Source: Cydia pomonella
Lineage: Eukaryota; Arthropoda; Insecta; Lepidoptera; Tortricidae
NCBI RefSeq assembly: GCF_033807575.1
Contig: NC_084717.1
Location: 13,145,692-13,209,691, forward strand
Direction of reading: 5' to 3'
DNA length: 64,000 nucleotides
Program-made: the position numbers and the translations under genes
The notes under the pieces: model-generated
Databases searched by the model: none
What the model was told of the DNA's origin: nothing
Seen by the model: only the letters and a program-made list of their open reading frames with translations
Part shown: positions 25,401 to 37,400 of the stretch, one piece after another
Layout: each line of letters starts with the position of its first letter
How positions within the stretch are numbered: the stretch's first letter is position 1

Positions 25401-28400
25401 ATATCTAAAATATCTTAACTTATATGTGTGTATGTTTAAAAAAAAAACAGAACGCTCGTGGTAGCAGGCCACTTAGTAGCAATATGTTTATTTTCAATAT
25501 GACAAATGCTATGCAACACACCCATCATACGTAGACCTTATCTCGTAGCAGTAAGGTTCAATTGTGACAGTGGCTGTACACAAGCGTATCACATATAAAA
25601 ACACTTGAAACATCATATTGTGTTTACAAAACTGTAACTTATCTCACATAATAAATCAGCGCTTATGATAACTATCTTATTTGCTCCTGTTTATAGTATG
25701 ACGTCATTTTTAATCGTGTAATCAATTTCAGGGTGAGATGGATATAGAAGCAGTTGCAGTTGGGGCCATATTGTCTGATTACCAAAGAATTAGAGTAGAA
25801 AATGTGTAAGTTTGTATTAAAAAAACTGTGCGAAAGTTACTCCCACTTATGTATATGTTTTGTGTTATGAAATTATTAAATTGTTTAGGTATCTTATGTA
25901 TTTTTACATGTCCAAATAAAGTTACCAGACCTAGAAGTAACAAGAAGTGTTTCCCTGAGTGTCTCAACCTTCTAAAATTTAGTTGATTTGTATTATATAT
26001 TTAATATGATATGAGTGTTATTTTCGTTATGCGATGTGTTCTAACATTGACGTTTGAATACTGTATACTTAGTAGAGAAATTAACAATGTACTTTTTAGG
26101 GTTCCATACTACAAAGGTACAAAAGGAGCCCTTATGATGCGACTCTGTCCATCCGTCTGTTTGTCACAATGCTAATTATCTTGAGAACTACTTAAGCTAT
26201 TATCGATTTGAAATTTGGAATAGTTATTTTATTTAATATTAATGCATGTTTTTGCAGTTGGTATAATCGCCATCAGGTATATCGTAGTGACAAAGATGCT
26301 CACAAATGTCTGAACATCTAATTTCAAAGTGATAGAGTACATGCTCAGATAATTTTGAGCATCTTGTTTTCTTCACTATATCTAGATGGTGGCTGGACAT
26401 AGTATGTTATGCATTTATATTTTATTTTGAAGTTTAGGTGTTAGGCTATTAAATTGAAATTCAATGTTTTCAGGTGCCGAAGGTTAGGTCTAGTCTCACT
26501 CGCCTATTTATGGCGAAGGAACCAAAAGGAACTTTTACAGGAAATGATAACTAGCAATGTTGAAGCTATTATAATCAAGGTTGGTAAATTCTGTTATAAC
26601 TTTTACTTTCTAACACATCAATTTGTGAAATTAATGACTACTTATAAATCTTCTTCACCTTTAATCGGATTTCGAGCGCGTCGTGTAGGGCGCGCGCATT
26701 ATGTACGCCTCGGCCACGAATCAAGCGTGCATTTTGTGGCCCTACTCTCATAATGTTACGATATGTTCGCACTGGGCTGGGTGCGTGAAGCGCTGCATTC
26801 AAGCGAGCGACATGCTATGCTTTCACCCCACTCACGCCCCGCTGCAGTGTAACGAAGCTTTTGAGGTCCATTTATCACTTGGGAAGAACTTGGATAAAAA
26901 CTGTCACTCGGTCCAATACCATATCAAAGGTAGGACAAACGGTAGGTAATTTACTCAATTTTGCCGTCTTACGTCCATAGGTGGCCTGCCTAGGGCTGGA
27001 TCCGAACATACACCTAGGCATGTCAATCCGCGACATCCAGCCGCACCTGCTGCTGATGCAGGAGAAGTACGGTCTGAACGTGTGCGGCGAGGGCGGGGAG
27101 TATGAGACGTTCACACTTGACTGTCCGCTTTTTAAGAAGCGGCTTGTTATGTAAGTTTCGAGAAACTCATTATTACGAAACCCTGTTGTAAGTTTTTAAA
27201 TATCATTAATTTCTGTAACAAAGTCTGTAACTTTACCCTTTGACCGCTAAAGACGGCCACCGAGGCGCATGGCTAAAGCCCAATATCAATCAGCCCTCGT
27301 GCATTCCGGACGGCGCGTCGAATGATAGGAAAGGTTGAAAGGTTAAAAAATCATATGCTGTTTTCTAGTTCCACTAATGCAATAATGACTTTGAAAAAAA
27401 CATAATTTTGCTGCAGCACTACCCAATTCCATTTCTGATTTCTTATTTTCTAACTGGCATTCGTACATATTTTGTCATTTGATTTATTAAGGAAACATGA
27501 ATTCAGGACGTACCATCTGCTTTTCGTTTTCAATTTAATCTACGAGTCACTTATACTCTGGCATCCCAACTTTGTCAGTAAAAAAAGGCGCAAAATTAAA
27601 ATGGTTTATGGAAGTCTATTCTTCGCGCCTACATTTTTAAAATTTGCCTCCTTTCTCTACTGACAAAGCTGGCTTCCGAGACTATATGTAATTTTCTTCT
27701 CTACAGTGATGAAAAAGAACTAATAGTCTGTTCTGACGACTCCGTCGCCCCGGCCGGCTACCTCAACCTCAAAGTGCACCTTGAACCTAAAACCCAAGAA
27801 ACAGCCATCGAACTACCTCCCACTGTGAAAAACGCCTTAGACTACGTAAATGACCTTAGTGACACCGTGTTCAGCGACCTAAGCGACATCGAGCTGAGCG
27901 AGACGGAGTTAGAATCTATAGAGAAGTTAGAAAAGGAGGAAAAGAAAAAGCATAAAGAACTGAACCCATTGCTCAACACTCAAGATAGCGTAGATACCGA
28001 CCAGAATGATAGTGTAGAAAGTATAGGTTATAACTACGACATGCACGAGCATAGAGAGATCCACCCAGTCTTGGACCATAGCTCTATATATGGAAACAGC
28101 CACGGGTGGTACTATATTGGAGGGATAGTCGGAGAAGGAGTGGACACGGCGCTGGCAACGAAGGATGCTATGAAAAAACTCATTAGTAGGTAAACTTGTT
28201 CACGAGATGTATTATTTTGGTATTTAATATATATTTAACAGTTTAAAAAAAGAATTTGTGGTTAACAGTTAACACCACGTTTCTTCTAGCTAACGATAGA
28301 AGAGCGTAATTACTAATAATTATCGCTAACATGTTCTTCAGATGTGGCTGTGGCTGACCTTCTCTATAGTATGTACTTGTAGGTATTTAAATAAACGTAA

Positions 28401-31400
28401 ACAAACAATTTGTTCATTTTCGGGTAGTTATAACATTTATTGGTTAACCAACCAAATACAAAACCACCTGGATCTGTCACTGAACGATCCGACTTTAACC
28501 TACATTATTTGATCGCGTAATATTCTCATCTACCCTCAACTGGCTTAAGGATTCAATTGAGGGTAGATTTTGTTTACGTTTATTTAAATACCTAAAAGTA
28601 CAGACTATAGAAATGTAAATTTGTTCACACTTTACTGATTAGGGTATAATAAATAGACCCTAGCACTGTATAGTAAAATTGTTTTGAGCCATGCATTCTT
28701 GTTTGAATGATCTTGTCTGTTACGTCTGATGTATGTCTGTGCTTATCGTGTATTGTCCTTGAAAATGTGACATTCAGTGTTATTTTCCGGATAAAATTGT
28801 CTTTCGTTAATAATGAATTACTTCTATTTCAATATCGAATAAGTTATAAATTTGTTTCTAGCCATAATTTAAACTTAAATGAAAACTGCATCGTCTAAAT
28901 TAACCCTTAAATTATTTTCCAATTTCATATTAATGTCCAAAGCTAATTCCATAATGAATTCCAGACCTCCTAACCTCGCAAGACATGCGTCTCGAAGACG
29001 TATGCTCCGTCAACATATATATGAGAGATATGGGCGACTACGCGGCCCTGAACGAAGTATATGTGGACGCCTTCAACTTCGTGAACCCGCCGACCAGGGT
29101 GTGTGTACAGTGCCCGCTCCCTGATGATGTGGGGCTCATATTGGACGCTGTAAGTATTAAACTACAAGATATACGGTCTGTCGCCATATATATGAGAGGC
29201 ATGAACAACTATGTAGCCCTGAACAAAGTATATGTGGATGCCTTCAACTTCGGGAACCCGCCGACCAGGGCGTGTGTGCAGTGCTCCCTCTCCCTGATGA
29301 TGTGGCGCTCATATTGGACGCCGTAAGTATTCAACTACAAGATATATGCTGCGTGAAGATATATATGAGAGACATGGGCGACTATGCGGCCCTGAACGAA
29401 GTATATGTGGACGCCTTCAACTTCGTGAATCCGCCGACCAGGGTCTGTGTGTGCAGTGCCTGCTCCCTGACGATTTGGGGCTCATATTGGACGCTGTAAG
29501 TATTCAGCTACAAGATATATGCTCTGTCACCATATATATGAGAGACATGGGCGACTATGCGGCCCTGAACGAAGTATATGTGGACGCCTTCAACTTCGTG
29601 AATCCGCCGACCAGGGTGTGTGTGCAGTGCCCGCTCCCTGATGATGTGGGACTCATATTAGACGCTGTGAGTAATCTAATATACGCTTCCTCAATATATA
29701 CATATATGCGAGATATGTTCAACTTTTTACATACAGTTAAAATCTTTGTAAGGGAGTTCATCCAAAGTTGTGTAGTTTATTTTTGTGTAATTTATAACGT
29801 GATCGTGTCAATGCAGGTAGCGCATAAGTCGAGCAGCCAGAACTATGACCCTGACGGGAACTCGAAGGAACGAGTCACGATGCACGTGCAGGGAATCTCT
29901 CACTGGGCGCCGGCCAATATCGGACCTTACAGTCAAGCAGTTAAAGTAAGTTTTTCAATGATAAATATTATTTTTAATCGTTTTAAACTAGGGAGATATC
30001 CGTAGGGATGGCCTGTCAATAATCTGACCATCTCCAATCGCTGCTGATTAACAATTGTATGGATTATTGCATTCTGGTTAATTTGTGGAGGGTCGAAAAA
30101 AATGCCCATCTGCGAATTGTCGTAGCACTGTCTATTAGTGAGCCAAAACACATTCATTCCTACTACTCCCAGACATCAATTGTGGGCAAGTCATGGCTTT
30201 ATTTTATATATGTTCTTTCAAAAGAGTACATTCGTCGCGAAATCTGATCTCGTCTTCGATCTGACCTACACACGCGATTTTTCCGGATGAATTTGTTCCT
30301 AATTATCAGTTTTAATATTGCATTTTTTTTTGAGGTGGGCGAAGTAATCGGCACATGCGGTCAAATAGCTCTCGTGCCCGGCTCCATGCAGCTGCTGGAC
30401 GGCGGGGCGCGCCGCCAGTGCGCGCTGGCGCTGCGCCACCTGACGCGCGTGGTGCGCGCCGTGTGTCCGCGCGCGCACATCCGCAGCGTGGCGCAGGTAT
30501 GTGGGGCCCGGGGCAGCTGCTGGACGGCGGGGCGCGCCGCCAGTGCGCGCTGGCGCTGCGCCACCTGACGCGCGTGGTGCGCGCCGTGTGTCCGCGCGCG
30601 CACATCCGCAGCGTGGCGCAGGTATGTGGGGCCCGGGGCAGCTGCTGGACGGCGGGGCGCGCCGCCAGTGCGCGCTGGCGCTGCGCCACCTGACGCGCGT
30701 GGTGCGCGCCGTGTGTCCGCGCGCGCACATCCGCAGCGTGGCGCAGGTATGTGGGGCCCGGGGCAGCTGCTGGACGGCGGGGCGCGCCGCCAGTGCGCGC
30801 TGGCGCTGCGCCACCTGACGCGCGTGGTGCGCGCCGTGTGTCCGCGCGCGCACATCCGCAGCGTGGCGCAGGTATGTGGGGCCCGGGGCAGCTGCTGGAC
30901 GGCGGGGCGCGCCGCCAGTGCGCGCTGGCGCTGCGCCACCTGACGCGCGTGGTGCGCGCCGTGTGTCCGCGCGCGCACATCCGCAGCGTGGCGCAGGTAT
31001 GTGGGGCCCGGGGCAGCTGCTGGACGGCGGGGCGCGCCGCCAGTGCGCGCTGGCGCTGCGCCACCTGACGCGCGTGGTGCGCGCCGTGTGTCCGCGCGCG
31101 CACATCCGCAGCGTGGCGCAGGTATGTGGGGCCCGGGGCAGCTGCTGGACGGCGGGGCGCGCCGCCAGTGCGCGCTGGCGCTGCGCCACCTGACGCGCGT
31201 GGTGCGCGCCGTGTGTCCGCGCGCGCACATCCGCAGCGTGGCGCAGGTATGTGGGGCCCGGGGCAGCTGCTGGACGGCGGGGCGCGCCGCCAGTGCGCGC
31301 TGGCGCTGCGCCACCTGACGCGCGTGGTGCGCGCCGTGTGTCCGCGCGCGCACATCCGCAGCGTGGCGCAGGTATGTGGGGCCCGGGGCAGCTGCTGGAC

Positions 31401-34400
31401 GGCGGGGCGCGCCGCCAGTGCGCGCTGGCGCTGCGCCACCTGACGCGCGTGGTGCGCGCCGTGTGTCCGCGCGCGCACATCCGCAGCGTGGCGCAGGTAT
31501 GTGGGGCCCGGGGCAGCTGCTGGACGGCGGGGCGCGCCGCCAGTGCGCGCTGGCGCTGCGCCACCTGACGCGCGTGGTGCGCGCCGTGTGTCCGCGCGCG
31601 CACATCCGCAGCGTGGCGCAGGTATGTGGGGCCCGGGGCAGCTGCTGGACGGCGGGGCGCGCCGCCAGTGCGCGCTGGCGCTGCGCCACCTGACGCGCGT
31701 GGTGCGCGCCGTGTGTCCGCGCGCGCACATCCGCAGCGTGGCGCAGGTATGTGGGGCCCGGGGCAGCTGCTGGACGGCGGGGCGCGCCGCCAGTGCGCGC
31801 TGGCGCTGCGCCACCTGACGCGCGTGGTGCGCGCCGTGTGTCCGCGCGCGCACATCCGCAGCGTGGCGCAGGTATGTGGGGCCCGGGGCAGCTGCTGGAC
31901 GGCGGGGCGCGCCGCCAGTGCGCGCTGGCCCTGCGCCACCTGACGCGCGTGGTGCGCGCCGTGTGTCCGCGCGCGCACATCCGCAGCGTGGCGCAGGTAT
32001 GTGGGGCCCGGGGCAGCTGCTGGACGGCGGGGCGCGCCGCCAGTGCGCGCTGGCGCTGCGCCACCTGACGCGCGTGGTGCGCGCCGTGTGTCCGCGCGCG
32101 CACATCCGCAGCGTGGCGCAGGTATGTGGGGCCCGGGGCAGCTGCTGGACGGCGGGGCGCGCCGCCAGTGCGCGCTGGCGCTGCGCCACCTGACGCGCGT
32201 GGTGCGCGCCGTGTGTCCGCGCGCTCACATCCGCAGCGTGGCGCAGGTATGTGGGGCCCGGGGCAGCTGCTGGACGGCGGGGCGCGCCGCCAGTGCGCGC
32301 TGGCGCTGCGCCACCTGACGCGCGTGGTGCGCGCCGTGTGTCCGCGCGCGCACATCCGCAGCGTGGCGCAGGTATGTGGGGCCCGGGGCAGCTGCTGGAC
32401 GGCGGGGCGCGCCGCCAGTGCGCGCTGGCGCTGCGCCACCTGACGCGCGTGGTGCGCGCCGTGTGTCCGCGCGCGCACATCCGCAGCGTGGCGCAGGTAT
32501 GTGGGGCCCGGGGCAGCTGCTGGACGGCGGGGCGCGCCGCCAGTGCGCGCTGGCGCTGCGCCACCTGACGCGCGTGGTGCGCGCCGTGTGTCCGCGCGCG
32601 CACATCCGCAGCGTGGCGCAGGTATGTGGGGCCCGGGGCAGCTGCTGGACGGCGGGGCGCGCCGCCAGTGCGCGCTGGCGCTGCGCCACCTGACGCGCGT
32701 GGTGCGCGCCGTGTGTCCGCGCGCGCACATCCGCAGCGTGGCGCAGGTATGTGGGGCCCGGGGCAGCTGCTGGACGGCGGGGCGCGCCGCCAGTGCGCGC
32801 TGGCGCTGCGCCACCTGACGCGCGTGGTGCGCGCCGTGTGTCCGCGCGCTCACATCCGCAGCGTGGCGCAGGTATGTGGGGCCCGGGGCAGCTGCTGGAC
32901 GGCGGGGCGCGCCGCCAGTGCGCGCTGGCGCTGCGCCACCTGACGCGCGTGGTGCGCGCCGTGTGTCCGCGCGCGCACATCCGCAGCGTGGCGCAGGTAT
33001 GTGGGGCCCGGGGCAGCTGCTGGACGGCGGGGCGCGCCGCCAGTGCGCGCTGGCGCTGCGCCACCTGACGCGCGTGGTGCGCGCCGTGTGTCCGCGCGCG
33101 CACATCCGCAGCGTGGCGCAGGTATGTGGGGCCCGGGGCAGCTGCTGGACGGCGGGGCGCGCCGCCAGTGCGCGCTGGCGCTGCGCCACCTGACGCGCGT
33201 GGTGCGCGCCGTGTGTCCGCGCGCGCACATCCGCAGCGTGGCGCAGGTATGTGGGGCCCGGGGCAGCTGCTGGACGGCGGGGCGCGCCGCCAGTGCGCGC
33301 TGGCGCTGCGCCACCTGACGCGCGTGGTGCGCGCCGTGTGTCCGCGCGCGCACATCCGCAGCGTGGCGCAGGTATGTGGGGCCCGGGGCAGCTGCTGGAC
33401 GGCGGGGCGCGCCGCCAGTGCGCGCTGGCGCTGCGCCACCTGACGCGCGTGGTGCGCGCCGTGTGTCCGCGCGCGCACATCCGCAGCGTGGCGCAGGTAT
33501 GTGGGGCCCGGGGCAGCTGCTGGACGGCGGGGCGCGCCGCCAGTGCGCGCTGGCGCTGCGCCACCTGACGCGCGTGGTGCGCGCCGTGTGTCCGCGCGCG
33601 CACATCCGCAGCGTGGCGCAGGTATGTGGGGCCCGGGGCAGCTGCTGGACGGCGGGGCGCGCCGCCAGTGCGCGCTGGCGCTGCGCCACCTGACGCGCGT
33701 GGTGCGCGCCGTGTGTCCGCGCGCGCACATCCGCAGCGTGGCGCAGGTATGTGGGGCCCGGGGCAGCTGCTGGACGACTATAGTGGCCTAGTATTCAAGT
33801 TGGTTGACTGTACAATCGAAGTCAGATTTTAAAGTACAAGTGCCAAAGAACATAACCAAAATTATACTTTTAATTATAGTTCTATAAAGTTTACTTTGAT
33901 TCTTATAGAGTGTTTGCTACATGACGCACGGCGGCATCGCGAGCGAGGCGCGGCGGCAGCTGGAGCGGCGCACGGCCGGCGCCATCGTGCAGTACGCCGT
34001 CGTGGGCGCGCTGCCGCGGGGCGCCGCCGTCGAGTGGCACGCCTGGGCGCACACCGACAACAACCGCTTCGAGTGTGAGTAACAGAGAGAGACGAATGGC
34101 CGGCGCCATCGTGCAGTACGCCGTCGTGGGCGCGCTGCCGCGGGGCGCCGCCGTCGAGTGGCACGCCTGGGCGCACACCGACAACAACCGCTTCGAGTGT
34201 GAGTAACAGAGAGAGACGAATGGCCGGCGCCATCGTGCAGTACGCCGTCGTGGGCGCGCTGCCGCGGGGCGCCGCCGTCGAGTGGCACGCCTGGGCGCAC
34301 ACCGACAACAACCGCTTCGAGTGTGAGTAACAGAGAGAGACGAATGGCCGGCGCCATCGTGCAGTACGCCGTCGTGGGCGCGCTGCCGCGGGGCGCCGCC

Positions 34401-37400
34401 GTCGAGTGGCACGCCTGGGCGCACACCGACAACAACCGCTTCGAGTGTGAGTAACAGAGAGAGACGAATGGCCGGCGCCATCGTGCAGTACGCCGTCGTG
34501 GGCGCGCTGCCGCGGGGCGCCGCCGTCGAGTGGCACGCCTGGGCGCACACCGACAACAACCGCTTCGAGTGTGAGTCTATAACACTAAATATTGTGATAC
34601 CCTCAACCGGGATGAATAGGGACTAGACTTAAAATGTGATTAAACTGATAATTTCTGTCAATATCTTAAAAAATACCTACACAAATTATATCATTCGGTT
34701 GAAAATAATACTAGGTATTATAAAATATAATTTGTGTAGATATTCTTTAAGAAATTGACAGATAAATCACATTTTAAGTTTTGTCCATATCCACCCCAGC
34801 CGTCCCTATTCACCCTGGTCTACGGTACTTCCTGCAGAATGAATGCGGCAACATCGCGACAGTTGGAGACCAGTCACAGTCGTTACAGACAACAACCGTG
34901 AGTCACTAATGATGCACGGTAGCATCGCGAGTGAAACCAAGTGACGATTACAAAAAAACGAAGGCTAGATTACGCGATACGTAGCCAATGCCTTACATAT
35001 GTATGGAACCATGTATTCTCACATCACGTAACGATTCGAATGCGAACACAATGTTACATATAAAAACTCTTTAGGTTTTTTATTTTAGTCTGTTGTCTAA
35101 GAAAACAAATGAATGGAACAGAAGATGAATGAGTTGTTAAGGAATGAAAATGTAGTAAGTTTTGTGGAGATAAAATAAATATTTAATGCGTCTTCATTCA
35201 TCCATTCCGATTTTGCCAGTTAATCGAACCCTTTTCTTATATTTGTGTTTTTAGATGAAGAAACTGGTTGCAACGTGGGCGACTACAAAGTGGCGATCAC
35301 CAGGCGGTGGAACTACGAGAACACCGTCGCGGCGTTCGTGTGCTACGTCGCAACAGGTTCGTTGAATGTATTCAAGGTTGAACAAATACAACATTTTTGA
35401 TTTCGATTATAGAACACCAAATTAAAAGAAAAAAATAATCTTAAAGTTGATACAACTGCGTCGACTTTTAAACCCGCAGCTTCCTTCGATAGCCTTTATA
35501 TTGCACGTTAGATTCAAAATTATATTCAAAACTACAATATATTTTTGGAATGTCACCCTGTTTTTCCAGTGGCTTTCCAAAGCCTTTTTTCGGGGAATCC
35601 AACCTCAGTATTGACCAGACATCAACCGGAATACAGATTCTGGAAAAACGGACATAAAAGTAAACCGATAGGACAAAAAATTGTCTTTGGACTGTACACG
35701 ACCGACTCTGCTGACGGAAACACTGACAGTTTAAGGTGAGCCGACGCTAGACGAGCCGAGCACGAGCAGAATCGTTCTGGGCGTCGTCGTTCGTGGCTCA
35801 AGTGTGGACTTACAACGAACCTACAACGATCACTGTCCTCTAACGTTTTCATACCTTTTGTATTCGTCAAAAAACCGACAATTAGCGGAGCACAGTCGAG
35901 CACGAGCCAAATGCTGGAAGCGCGCTCGTTCGCACCTAAAGGTTCCTCCAAGATAAAACGACACTTAGACTCCAAAACAGATCATTAATCTTAATATACA
36001 ACAGTTTTGACTTCTAATTTTATTACAGGTTCTTCCCCCTCCACATGCCAGCTATCGTTCCCCAGCGAGGAAGCATGCGTGTCGCACAGAGCGCGCGCAG
36101 CCCAGATGACGGCGGCCGAGATAGAAGCTGTTCTAGAGTACGCACTCGGCAAGTTACTGCACGGGCGGCCTGAGCCCACCGCCGTGAAGATGAGGATATT
36201 CTACCAGGTAACAGTTGTTCCTTGTACATTCATACTCCACATGCCAGCTATCGTTCCCCAGCGAGGAAGCATGCGTGTCGCACAGAGCGCGCGCAGCGCA
36301 GATGACGGCGGCCGAGATAGAAGCTGTTCTAGAGTACGCACTCGGCAAGTTACTGCACGGGCGGCCTGAGCCCACCGCCGTGAAGATGAGGATATTCTAC
36401 TAGGTAACAGTTGTTCCTTGTACATTCATACTCCACATGCCAGCTATCGTTGCCCAGCGAGACTTGTATCGCAGATACGACGGCCGAGATATAAGCCATG
36501 CTGAAATACGCACTGGACAACCTACTCTATGGTCGCCCTGAGCCCACTGCCGTGAAGATGACGTTCCACCAGGTAACAGTTGTTCCTTGTACGTTTATAT
36601 TCCATATTATTATTATTATTTGATACACTAGCAGCTCTTGGAGCTGATGCGTGTATATCACAGCACTTGTCTTTATTTAGCACTTTTTAATGTTCTAATA
36701 TGTGTATCTAGTCTATTTTTGAAAGAGTTCATCGACCGGTTTCTGATAGAGAGTTCCACACATTTACTACACGATTTGGTAAGAGTGTTTCCTAGGTAGG
36801 GATTGCAATCCGGTCCGGCGGATCCGGTAATCCGGCCGGATCCGGCACTTTTCAGGAGCTACCGGATCCGGTAAAAATCACCGGATCCGGACCGGATCCG
36901 GCGAAATAAAAAAACGCCTAAATACAGCACGCGCTGTGCGTTTCAGATGAGGAAAAGGCGCTGGATGCGAGGTATGAAGTTGAACAGAACAAAAAATTAA
37001 TGAAAAAGTTTAATTTTAGTAAGATAAAAAATATTTATTATGACGATGACTGGGAACAGAAGAGGATTTCTTCTTCTTTCATGTTGGTGGCACGATATGA
37101 CGATTACATAAATACTGTAATAGAAGGAAAAATTTAAGGATGGAAATGCCATGGAAGGCATTTGTAATTTATGCTAAAGAGAATGTTAATGTTGTCATAA
37201 TGTTGGGATAGGAGATTAAAAGTAAACAAATGAGCAGGATTAAGTCTGCGGTACTCAACCGACTACAGTTGGGCTCATCAATATGTGTGAATGAATATAT
37301 GATAATATTGATAATTTTTAGTTTCCTCCGATATATGTATATATATGATAAAATATAGATTCTTTTCTATTCAAATTTAAGAGAGAATTTATTGTCTTTA

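Noticed and set aside
26454..26949. Possible extra DPH6 exons in the GC-richer part of intron 4 (26660-26940)
   Set aside because: Exon 4 joins exon 5 in frame without it, and the translated sequence has no similarity to DPH6.
30299..33730. Minus-strand open frames of 559, 763, 1080, 501 and 292 codons, rich in Arg/Ala/Pro
   Set aside because: They are the antisense of the 125-bp DPH6 exon-9 array. The unit has no stop on that strand, and 125 is not a multiple of 3, so all three frames stay open. No start context, no family similarity, no independent evidence.
30389..33775. CRISPR-like array
   Set aside because: Units are contiguous and identical with no unique spacers, consist of coding sequence plus splice donor, and lie in an animal gene.
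30501..33832. Series of 105-codon plus-strand frames starting MGPGAAAG
   Set aside because: Identical frames repeated every 125 bp by the same array; a repeat artefact, not a gene family.
33874..34559. Minus-strand frames of 224, 218 and 172 codons
   Set aside because: Antisense of the 124-bp exon-10 array.
36154..36425. Short frames over exon 12 copies (62-120 codons)
   Set aside because: Shadow frames of the duplicated DPH6 exon, ending where the intron begins.
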